From: JACVRW01 sp035645115
Lineage (GTDB): Bacteria > Actinomycetota > Thermoleophilia > Solirubrobacterales > Thermoleophilaceae
Direction of reading: 5' to 3'
Assembly (NCBI GenBank): GCA_035645115.1
Contig: DASQNF010000098.1
Span: forward strand, 1-8,933
Length of the DNA stretch: 8,933 bases
The position numbers were made by a program, and so were the translations under genes. Shown in pieces: positions 1 to 6,367 of this stretch; within the stretch, counting starts at the first letter, position 1, and the number at the start of each line of letters is the position of its first letter. The notes beneath the pieces were generated by a model. It had not been told where the DNA came from. It saw only the letters and a program-made list of their open reading frames with translations, and did no database searches.

Positions 1-1286
1 CGATCTTCGACCGCGACGCGATCCACGCCATCCAGCGCGCCGCCCGCGAGGGCATCTACGACATCCGCGGCTTCGGCGCCAAGCGGCCGCTGCCGCACTT
101 CGACGACCTGCTGTTCCTGGGGGCGAGCGTCTCGCGCTATCCGCTCGAGGGCTACCGCGAGCGCTGCGACACGGACGTGGTCCTGGGCGACCGGCACGCG
201 CTCGAGCCGCTGCACCTGAAGATCCCGATCACGATCGCCGGCATGAGCTTCGGCGCCCTCTCCGGGCGCGCCAAGGAGGCGCTGGGGCGAGGCGCGAGCG
301 CGGTTGGCACGAGCACCACCACCGGCGACGGCGGCATGACGCCCGAGGAGCGGGGTCATTCCGAGCAGCTCGTGTACCAGCTACTGCCTTCGCGCTACGG
401 GATGAACCCCGACGACCTGCGCAAAGCGGACGCGATCGAGATCGTGGTGGGCCAGGGCGCGAAGCCGGGCGGCGGGGGGATGCTGCTCGGCCAGAAGATC
501 TCCGACCGCGTGGCCGAGATGCGCGACCTGCCGAAGGGGATCGACCAGCGCAGCGCCTGCCGGCATCCGGACTGGACGGGACCGGACGACATGGAGATCA
601 AGATCCAGGAGCTGCGCGAGATCACCGACTGGAAGAAGCCGATCTTCGTGAAGGTCGCCGCGTCGCGGCCCTACTACGACGTGGCGCTGGCGGTGAAGGC
701 GGGCGCGGACGTGGTGGTGCTCGACGGCATGCAGGGCGGCACCGCGGCCACGCAGGAGGTCTTCATCGAGCACGTCGGCATACCCACGCTGGCGGCGATC
801 CGGCCCGCGGTGGACGCGCTGATGGAGCTCGGCGTGCACCGCAAGGTCAAGCTCGTGGTCTCAGGCGGGATACGCTCGGGCGCCGACGCTGCGAAGGCGC
901 TCGCGCTCGGCGCGGACGCGGTCTCGATCGGCGTGGCCGCGTTGATCGCGATGGGCGACAACTCGCCCGAGCACGAGGACGGCTACCAGCAGATCGGGAC
1001 GTCCGCCGGCTACTACGACGACTGGCACGAGGGCCGCGATCCGGCCGGCATCTCTACGCAGGACGAGGAGCTCGCCGCCCGCTTCGACCCGGAGCTCGGC
1101 GGCCGCCGGCTCGCCAACTTCCTGCGCACGATGACGCTCGAGGCGCAGACGCTCGCCCGCGCCTGCGGCAAGTCCCACCTGCTCAACCTCGAGCCCGAGG
1201 ACCTGGTGGCGCTGAGCGTGGAGGCCGCCGCCATGGCGCGCGTTCCCCTGGCCGGCACGCCCTGGGTGCCCGGCTTGCCCGCTTAG
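1..1286 (+). CDS. FMN-binding glutamate synthase-like protein (GlxD/MgsC type), 5' end missing
   Basis: The frame is open from the left edge (first full codon at base 3) to TAG at 1284-1286, giving 427 visible residues. Relatives are, from memory, about 440 residues, so only a short N-terminus is missing. The GTG at 177 is internal, because the 58 codons before it read as conserved protein. Visible motifs of the glutamate synthase FMN barrel are MSFGALS (residues 81-87), GQGAKPGGGG (150-159), DGMQGGTAATQ (241-251) and the flavin-phosphate loop SGGIRSGADA (287-296). The family either forms glutamate by using ammonia or, as MgsC, makes N-methylglutamate from methylamine and glutamate. It normally works with separate amidotransferase-like and GXGXG subunits, which would lie upstream, outside the window. 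The segment aligning with the [3Fe-4S] cysteine loop (residues 337-353) has no cysteine. The protein appears cytosolic: there is no signal peptide or membrane segment in the visible part. The family is clear, but GlxD versus MgsC cannot be settled here, so no symbol is given. Confidence 0.88.
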   Translation, partial: IFDRDAIHAIQRAAREGIYDIRGFGAKRPLPHFDDLLFLGASVSRYPLEGYRERCDTDVVLGDRHALEPLHLKIPITIAGMSFGALSGRAKEALGRGASAVGTSTTTGDGGMTPEERGHSEQLVYQLLPSRYGMNPDDLRKADAIEIVVGQGAKPGGGGMLLGQKISDRVAEMRDLPKGIDQRSACRHPDWTGPDDMEIKIQELREITDWKKPIFVKVAASRPYYDVALAVKAGADVVVLDGMQGGTAATQEVFIEHVGIPTLAAIRPAVDALMELGVHRKVKLVVSGGIRSGADAAKALALGADAVSIGVAALIAMGDNSPEHEDGYQQIGTSAGYYDDWHEGRDPAGISTQDEELAARFDPELGGRRLANFLRTMTLEAQTLARACGKSHLLNLEPEDLVALSVEAAAMARVPLAGTPWVPGLPA

Positions 1287-1303
1287 ACAAATTTGTTTAC
1301 TAT
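1275..1303 (+). promoter_or_regulatory. Candidate promoter for the delta-alpha-gamma-beta operon
   Basis: TTGCCC (1275-1280) and TACTAT (1298-1303) are separated by exactly 17 bases. Each matches 4 of 6 positions of the sigma70-type -35 and -10 consensus. They straddle the stop codon of the upstream gene and fall in the only clearly AT-rich patch of the window. A transcript starting near 1310 would have a leader of only about 9 bases, and no Shine-Dalgarno sequence precedes the GTG at 1319. This suits near-leaderless initiation, which is common in actinobacteria. It is inferred from sequence only. The operon could instead be read through from the upstream gene. Confidence 0.4.
1284..1299. promoter_or_regulatory. 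Near-palindromic operator candidate inside the promoter spacer
   Basis: TAGACAAATTTGTTTA pairs 7 of 8 positions around a centre between 1291 and 1292, with a perfect 10-base core, ACAAATTTGT (1287-1296). It lies between the candidate -35 and -10 and overlaps the first bases of the -10. A dimeric repressor bound there would block RNA polymerase. The GntR/HutC-type protein encoded at the operon's far end is the obvious candidate ligand. The match to the GT-N-TA-N-AC pattern I recall for HutC-type sites is only partial. Confidence 0.4.
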
Positions 1304-1318
1304 CGGCCCGGCGCCGCC

Positions 1319-1579
1319 GTGTCCTACGTCTTGACCTGTCCAAATTGCGGCCCCCGCGAGGTCACCGACTTCGGCTTCGGGGGCGAGCTGAACCCGCGGC
1401 CGCGGAGCACGCCCTCGCAGCGCGAGCTCGGCGAGTACAACTACTTCCGCCGCAACGTCGCGGGCGTGCAGCGCGAGTGGTGGGTCCACCGCTCGGGTTG
1501 CGGCGCCTGGTTCTATGCGGAGCGGGACACCCGCACGAACGAGGTGCTGCTCACCGAGCTGCCCGAGGACGCGGCGTGA
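1319..1579 (+). CDS. soxD: Sarcosine oxidase-like delta subunit (zinc-binding)
   Basis: This 86-residue protein has the usual length and layout of the small delta subunit of heterotetrameric sarcosine oxidase (SoxD) and of its homologue MgdB in N-methylglutamate dehydrogenase. The four zinc ligands of the family are present: C7 and C10 in CPNCG, and H57 and C61 in HRSGC. The FRRNVAG and EWWVHR segments are also typical. Delta is structural: it binds the alpha subunit and holds the complex together, and it has no known catalytic residues. The start is GTG at 1319. No other start lies between it and the upstream gene's stop, and it places the first cysteine pair where the family has it. There is no recognisable ribosome binding site, so initiation may be near-leaderless. 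The gene overlaps the alpha gene by 4 bases (GTGA), so the two are probably translationally coupled. Confidence 0.92.
   Translation: MSYVLTCPNCGPREVTDFGFGGELNPRPRSTPSQRELGEYNYFRRNVAGVQREWWVHRSGCGAWFYAERDTRTNEVLLTELPEDAA
1565..1569 (+). promoter_or_regulatory. Ribosome binding site fixing the alpha-subunit start
   Basis: GAGGA lies 6 bases before the GTG at 1576, inside the end of the delta gene. It supports the 1576 start over the longer open frame, which reaches back to 1345 and would overlap almost the whole delta gene. Confidence 0.6.
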
Positions 1580-4446
1580 GCCGCCTGCCAGAGCGCGAGG
1601 GCGAGCGGATCGACCGCTCGCGCACGCTGAGCTTCAGCTTCGACGGCAACGAGGTGAGCGCCTACGAGGGCGACACGATCGGGTCCGCTTTGTTCGCGGC
1701 CGGCCAGCGGACCTTCTCGCGCAGCTTCAAGTACCACCGCCGGCGCGGCCTGATGTGCTGCGCGGGCCAGTGCCCGAACTGCCTGGTCCAGGTGGACGAC
1801 GCGCCAGGCGTGCGCGCCTGCACCGAGCCCGTCCGGGAGGGCATGAAGGTCGTCCACATGAACGCCTCGCCCTCGCTCGAGCTCGACCTGATGAGCGCCA
1901 CGGACGTGGTCGGAGGCCCGTTCACGCCGCCCGGCTTCTACTACAAGACCTTCATCCGCCCGCGCCGCCTGTGGCCGCTCTACGAGAAGGTCCTGCGCAG
2001 TGCGGCTGGTCTCGGCAGGCTGCGCAAGTCCCAGCCCGAGCGCGAGTGGCGCACCGAGTACCGCCGCCGTCACGCCGACGTGCTCGTCGTCGGCGGCGGC
2101 GCCGCGGGCCTGAGCGCGGCGGCGGCGGCGGCCGAGCTCGGCGCGGACGTGGTGCTGGCCGACGAGGGGCCCGAGCCCGGCGGACGGCTGCTCGCCGAGG
2201 GTGGGCGCGAGCGTGCGCGGGAGCTCACCGAGCGCGCCCGCCTCGCCGGGGTGGAGCTGCTCGAGAACGCGCCGGCGCTCGGCGCATTCGACGGGCTGGT
2301 GCCGGTCTGGCAGGGCGACACGCTGCACCAGGTGCGCGCCGCCCGGATCGTGTACGCCACCGGCGCGATCGAGCAGCCGCTGCTGTTCCCCGGCAACGAC
2401 CTCCCCGGAGTGATGCTCTCCGGCGGGGCGCTGCGCCTGGTCGAGCTCTACGCGGTCAAGCCGGGCACTCGCGCGGTCGTGGCGGCCGTCTGCGACCGCG
2501 GCCTGGACGCGGCGCTGGCGCTGCTCGACGCGGGGGTGGAGATCGCGTGCGTCGCGGACCTGCGTCCGGGTGGAGCGTCCGGGCCCGCCAAGCTGCTCCT
2601 GCGCCGCAACGTCGCGCTCATGCGCGGCGCCACCGTGCTGGAGGCGCGCGGGCGCGGCGGGCTGCAGGGCGTGGTCCTGGGGCGTCCGGACGCCGCGGAC
2701 GGCGAGGGCGAGCGCGCGATCGGATGCGACCTGCTCGTGGTCTCCGGGGGCAGCGCGCCGGCCACCTCGCTGCTCTCCCAGTCGGGCGCGCGCACCGGCT
2801 ACGACACTGAGCGCGGCCAGTTCGCGCTCACCCACGTGCCGTCGGGCGCCTTCGCCGCCGGTGAGGTGGCCGGCGCGGGCGAGCTCGCCTCGGCCGAGCT
2901 CTCCGGGGCGGTGGCGGGCGCGGAGGCCGCCCACGCGCTCGGCTTCGGAGACGAGCTCTCCCACACGCGCGCCGAGGAGGGCAGGCGCACCCTCGCGCGC
3001 GATCACGGCCGGCCGGCGCAGGCGGCCGTGCCGCCGCCGGTCACGAGCAGGCGCAAGGGCAAGTGCTTCGCCTGCCTGTGCGAGGACGTGACCGCGAAGG
3101 ACATCCACCTGAGCGTCAAGGAGGGCTACGACTCGATCGAGCTCTCCAAGCGCTACACCACCACCACGATGGGGCCGTGCCAGGGGCGCATGTGCCAGCT
3201 GCCGGCGGTGCGCCTGATGGCGCAGGAGACCGGCACGACGCTGGCCGAGGTCGGCACGACCACGGCCCGGCCGCCCTGGCACGCGGTCCCGATGGGCGTG
3301 CTCGCCGGCCGGCCGTTCGAGCCGGCCAAGCGCTCGTCGATCCACGGGCGCCACCGCGAGCTCGGGGCCAACGTGCTCTGGGCCGGCGACTGGCGGCGCG
3401 CCTACGACTACGGAGATCCGCGCGGCGAGGCGCTCGCGGTCCACGAGGCCGCCGGTCTGATCGACGTGTCCACGCTCGGCAAGCTGATCGTGCGCGGCCC
3501 GGACGCCGGCGAGCTGCTCGACCGGCTCTATCCGAACCGCTTCTCCAACCTGAAGGTAGGCCGCGTGCGCTACGGCGTGATCGCCAGCGACGCCGGCCGG
3601 ATCACCGACGACGGCACGATCTGCCGGCTCGACGACGACTCCTTCTACGTGACCACCACCTCGAGCGGGGCCGGCGCGATCTACGAGTGGTTCACCTGGT
3701 GGCTGGCCGACTGGGGGCTCGACGTGCACATCACGGACGTGACCCAGGGCCTGTCCGCGGTCAACCTCGCGGGGCCGCGGGCGCGCGAGATCATCTCCAC
3801 GCTGACGCCGCTGGACTGCTCGGCGGAGGGCTTCACCTATCTCGACGGCAAGCGCGCCGAGGTGGCCGGCGTGCCCTGCCTGATCCTGCGGATCGGGTTT
3901 GTCGGCGAGGTGGGGTACGAGATCCACTGCGCGTCCGCGCACGGTGAGCACCTGTGGGACGCGCTGCTTGACGCGGGCGCCGGGCACGGGCTGCGCCCGT
4001 TCGGGCTGGAACCCCAGCGGCTGCTGCGCCTGCAGAAGATGCACATCCTGATCGGCCAGGACACGGACTCCGAGTCGAACCCGTTCGGAGCGGCGATGCC
4101 TTGGATCGTGAAGCTCGACAAGGAGCAGGACTTCATCGGCCGGTGGGCCCTCGAGCGCTACGCCGAGGAGCCGCCCGAGACCTCGCTGGTCGGCTTCCGG
4201 ATGGCCAACGGTCACGTGCCGACCGAGGGCGCTGTCGTTATGCCGGTGGACGGCAGCCCGATGGGTCAGGTCACGAGCGCCCGCCACTCGCCGCAGCTCG
4301 GGGGCGTGATCGGGATGGCCTGGGTGCCGGCGGCGCTCGCGAAGGACGGCCAGCGGGTCACGATCTCCGACGAGGGCAAGAAGCTCCAGGCCGAGGTCGT
4401 GACTACCCCGTTCTACGACCCGGACGGAGAGGTGCTGCGCTCGTGA
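1576..4446 (+). CDS. soxA: Sarcosine oxidase-like alpha subunit with two putative [2Fe-2S] sites
   Basis: This 956-residue protein has the size and domain order of the alpha subunit of tetrameric sarcosine oxidase (about 965 residues) and of MgdC. An N-terminal ferredoxin-like domain (about 10-100) carries C61-x4-C66-x2-C69-x12-C82. A Rossmann dinucleotide fold follows, with GGGAAG at 173-178 and YATGA further on; in sarcosine oxidase this fold holds NAD+. A BFD-like segment carries C500-x-C502 and C535-x4-C540 (GPCQGRMC). The C-terminal half (about 590-956) is a GcvT-like folate domain with GRITDD (674-679, including the aspartate pair), GEVGYEIH and GLEPQRLLRLQK. Oxidation of an N-methyl amine at the alpha/beta interface would release a one-carbon unit that this domain passes to tetrahydrofolate. 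Start: GTG overlapping the delta stop, behind GAGGA. As I recall, classical sarcosine oxidase alpha subunits have neither cysteine set. The family is secure. The true substrate and the presence of clusters are not known. Confidence 0.92.
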   Translation: MSRLPEREGERIDRSRTLSFSFDGNEVSAYEGDTIGSALFAAGQRTFSRSFKYHRRRGLMCCAGQCPNCLVQVDDAPGVRACTEPVREGMKVVHMNASPSLELDLMSATDVVGGPFTPPGFYYKTFIRPRRLWPLYEKVLRSAAGLGRLRKSQPEREWRTEYRRRHADVLVVGGGAAGLSAAAAAAELGADVVLADEGPEPGGRLLAEGGRERARELTERARLAGVELLENAPALGAFDGLVPVWQGDTLHQVRAARIVYATGAIEQPLLFPGNDLPGVMLSGGALRLVELYAVKPGTRAVVAAVCDRGLDAALALLDAGVEIACVADLRPGGASGPAKLLLRRNVALMRGATVLEARGRGGLQGVVLGRPDAADGEGERAIGCDLLVVSGGSAPATSLLSQSGARTGYDTERGQFALTHVPSGAFAAGEVAGAGELASAELSGAVAGAEAAHALGFGDELSHTRAEEGRRTLARDHGRPAQAAVPPPVTSRRKGKCFACLCEDVTAKDIHLSVKEGYDSIELSKRYTTTTMGPCQGRMCQLPAVRLMAQETGTTLAEVGTTTARPPWHAVPMGVLAGRPFEPAKRSSIHGRHRELGANVLWAGDWRRAYDYGDPRGEALAVHEAAGLIDVSTLGKLIVRGPDAGELLDRLYPNRFSNLKVGRVRYGVIASDAGRITDDGTICRLDDDSFYVTTTSSGAGAIYEWFTWWLADWGLDVHITDVTQGLSAVNLAGPRAREIISTLTPLDCSAEGFTYLDGKRAEVAGVPCLILRIGFVGEVGYEIHCASAHGEHLWDALLDAGAGHGLRPFGLEPQRLLRLQKMHILIGQDTDSESNPFGAAMPWIVKLDKEQDFIGRWALERYAEEPPETSLVGFRMANGHVPTEGAVVMPVDGSPMGQVTSARHSPQLGGVIGMAWVPAALAKDGQRVTISDEGKKLQAEVVTTPFYDPDGEVLRS

Positions 4447-5144
4447 GCTTCGAGTTCCTCTCGACCTCCGAGGCGGCACCGGCGCGATCCCCGATGGAGC
4501 GGGAGGCGCGCGCCGCCGGCGCCGTGTTCGAGCGGCGCGACGGCTGGAACGTGGCGGTGCGCTTCGAGGACCCGCAGGCCGAGCGGGAGCGCTGCCGCGC
4601 CGCGGTCGGCTTCGCCGACCTATCGCAGCTCGGCAAGATCGAGCTGCAGGGCGAGCTCGCCGCGTTCGCGGGGGGCGGCGCCCTCGAGCTGGGCACGGCG
4701 CTGCGCTCGGACGGGGCCTGGTGGTGCCCCTACACCCGCGAGCGGGCGCTCGTGCTCTGCGAGGCCGCATCCACGGCGGGGCTGCGGGAGCGGCTCGAGG
4801 AGGCCGCGGAGTCGTCCCCTGGGCTGGCGAGCGTGATCGACCTGAGCTCGTCGCTCGGCGCGCTGGCGATCGCAGGCCCCGGCGCCCGCGAGACCTTCGC
4901 GCGCTTCACCGCGATCGACCTGCGCCCGCAGGTCACGCCGGTAGGCGGCTTTCGGCCAGGCTCGGTTGCTCGCAGCGCGGGAGCGATCCTGCGCGAGGGC
5001 GAGGAGCGCTACCTGATGCTCTTCGGCGCCGCGCTCGGGCGCTACATGTGGACGGTGGTGGCGGACGCCGCCGCGGCGCTCGGCGGCGGGCCCGTCGGGG
5101 TGGACGCCCTGGACCCTGTGGGGCAGGCGGCAGTGCATGCGTGA
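4443..5144 (+). CDS. soxG: Sarcosine oxidase-like gamma subunit
   Basis: This 233-residue protein resembles the gamma subunit of tetrameric sarcosine oxidase (SoxG, homologous to MgdD), a GcvT-fold protein of roughly 200 residues with no cofactor of its own. Family-like segments are SPMEREARAAGAVF near residue 17, AVGFADLSQLGKIELQG (about 52-68), DLSSSLGALAIAGPGARE (about 138-155) and the GRYMW stretch near the end. It is much less conserved than its neighbours, so the call also rests on position. It lies between alpha and beta, starts on the GTGA that ends alpha, and overlaps the beta start by 8 bases (ATGCGTGA). A GGAGAGG at 4426-4432 lies 10 bases before the GTG. Its role is structural support of the beta/alpha core in the cytosol. 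Confidence 0.85.
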   Translation: MSFEFLSTSEAAPARSPMEREARAAGAVFERRDGWNVAVRFEDPQAERERCRAAVGFADLSQLGKIELQGELAAFAGGGALELGTALRSDGAWWCPYTRERALVLCEAASTAGLRERLEEAAESSPGLASVIDLSSSLGALAIAGPGARETFARFTAIDLRPQVTPVGGFRPGSVARSAGAILREGEERYLMLFGAALGRYMWTVVADAAAALGGGPVGVDALDPVGQAAVHA

Positions 5145-6354
5145 CCTCTTCCGCACGCGCCGCATGTGGCGCAGGCCCGGCGAGCTGAAGGACTCCTACG
5201 ACGTCGTGATCGTCGGCGGCGGATCGCACGGCCTCGCCACCGCCTACTACCTGGCGCGCGACCATGGCGTGACGGACGTGGCGATCCTCGAGAAGAGCTA
5301 CATCGGCTCAGGCGCAGCCGGCCGCAACACCACGATCCTGCGCTCCAACTACAAGACGCCGGAGGGCGCGCGCTTCTACGACGCCAGCCTGAAGCTCTAC
5401 GAGCGACTCGGCGCGGAGCTCGACTTCAACCTGCTCTTCTCGCAGAACGGCCACCTCACGCTCGCGCACTCCGACCGCGCCATGTTCGTGATGGCCAACC
5501 GGGCCGAGGTCAACCGCCTGCACGGGATCGACTCGCGCCTGGTCTACCCGGACGAGATCAAGGAGCTCGCCCCGGCGATGCAGGTGGACAACCCGCACGC
5601 GGTCTTCCCGATCCAGGGCGCCCTCTACCACCCGCCCGGCGGGGTGATCCGCCACGACGCCGTGGTCTGGGGGCTCGCTCGCGGGGCCGACCGCGGCGGG
5701 GCCGAGGTGCACCCCTACACCGAGGTCACCGGCATCGAGCGCGCGAACGGGCGCGTGGAGGCCGTGCAGACCAGCCGCGGCCGCGTGAAGGCGGGCACCG
5801 TGCTCAACTGCACGGCCGGCTGGAGCTCGCTGATCTCGGACATGGCGGGCGTGCAGCTGCCGATCACCACGCACATCCTGCAGGCGTGCGTGACCGAGCC
5901 GCTGAAGCCGCTGCTCGACGTGGTGATCGTCTCCTCGCAGATGCACGTGTACATCTCGCAGACAGACCGCGGCGAGTTCCTGATGGGCGCCGAGATCGAG
6001 CCCTGGACGACCTACCGGATGCAGGGCACGCTGAACTTCATGCAGGAGGTCACGCGCCACACCCTCGAGCTGTTCCCGCAGCTTGAGCGGGCGCGGATCC
6101 TGCGCTCGTGGGCCGGTCTCTGCGACCTCAGCCCAGACTTCAGCCCGATCCTCGGCAAGACCTCGGTGGACAACTTCCACGTGAGCTCGGGCTGGGGGAC
6201 CTACGGCTTCAAGGCGGCGCCGATCGTGGGGAGGACCCTGGCGGAGCTGACGGCCACGGGCAGGACGCCGGAGCTGATAGCGCCGTTCGCGCTGGAGCGC
6301 TTCTACGAGGACAAGCTCGTTTCCGAGCTGGCCGCGGCCGCGGTCAGCCACTAA
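5137..6354 (+). CDS. soxB: Sarcosine oxidase-like beta subunit, flavoprotein
   Basis: This 405-residue protein matches the beta subunit of tetrameric sarcosine oxidase (SoxB/MgdA) over its full length. The FAD fold starts with VIVGGGSHGLATAYYLA (residues 24-40), followed by RNTTILRSNY (63-72) and FSQNGHLTLAH (101-111). The histidine that carries covalent FMN in known enzymes is present as H173 in GVIRHD. The same number is used for the S. maltophilia enzyme, as I recall. GWGTYGFK (352-359) ends in K359, matching the flavin-facing lysine (358 in the U-96 enzyme, from memory). The classical motif there is GWGTGGFK, so Y356 replaces a glycine near the active site. Together these predict oxidation of a secondary N-methyl amino acid with both FAD and covalent FMN. 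The start ATG at 5137 overlaps the gamma stop by 8 bases, so the gene is translationally coupled. Beta is last in this operon rather than first. Sarcosine, dimethylglycine and N-methylglutamate cannot be told apart from the sequence. Confidence 0.9.
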   Translation: MRDLFRTRRMWRRPGELKDSYDVVIVGGGSHGLATAYYLARDHGVTDVAILEKSYIGSGAAGRNTTILRSNYKTPEGARFYDASLKLYERLGAELDFNLLFSQNGHLTLAHSDRAMFVMANRAEVNRLHGIDSRLVYPDEIKELAPAMQVDNPHAVFPIQGALYHPPGGVIRHDAVVWGLARGADRGGAEVHPYTEVTGIERANGRVEAVQTSRGRVKAGTVLNCTAGWSSLISDMAGVQLPITTHILQACVTEPLKPLLDVVIVSSQMHVYISQTDRGEFLMGAEIEPWTTYRMQGTLNFMQEVTRHTLELFPQLERARILRSWAGLCDLSPDFSPILGKTSVDNFHVSSGWGTYGFKAAPIVGRTLAELTATGRTPELIAPFALERFYEDKLVSELAAAAVSH

Positions 6355-6356
6355 CC

Positions 6357-6362
6357 GAGGAG
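6357..6362 (+). promoter_or_regulatory. Strong ribosome binding site for fhs
   Basis: GAGGAG (extended as GAGGAGAG, 6357-6364) lies 5 bases before the ATG at 6368 when counted from 6362. It is the clearest Shine-Dalgarno sequence in the window, right after the beta stop (TAA 6352-6354). It fixes the fhs start and suggests that fhs is translated independently of the overlapping sox genes. Confidence 0.75.
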
Positions 6363-6367
6363 AGTCG

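Noticed and set aside
177..179. GTG as the start of the glutamate synthase-like gene
   Set aside because: The frame is open to the left edge and the upstream residues (for example GFGAKRPLPHFDDLLFLGA) look like conserved protein, so the gene continues beyond the window.
1287..1318. A terminator between the glutamate synthase-like gene and the delta gene
   Set aside because: The palindrome is AT-rich, has no loop and is not followed by a T-run, so it fits an operator better than a stem-loop terminator.
1345..1575. An upstream extension of the alpha gene starting at 1345
   Set aside because: The extra 77 residues are Arg/Ala-rich and lie out of frame over the well-conserved delta gene. The GTG at 1576 has a ribosome binding site and fits the family's N-terminus.
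1513..4770. A minus-strand open frame of 1085 codons, longer than the alpha gene it covers
   Set aside because: The sequence is low-complexity Arg/Ala/Pro/Gly/His-rich with no recognisable domain. Long antisense frames are expected in such GC-rich DNA, and the + strand protein is fully conserved across the region.
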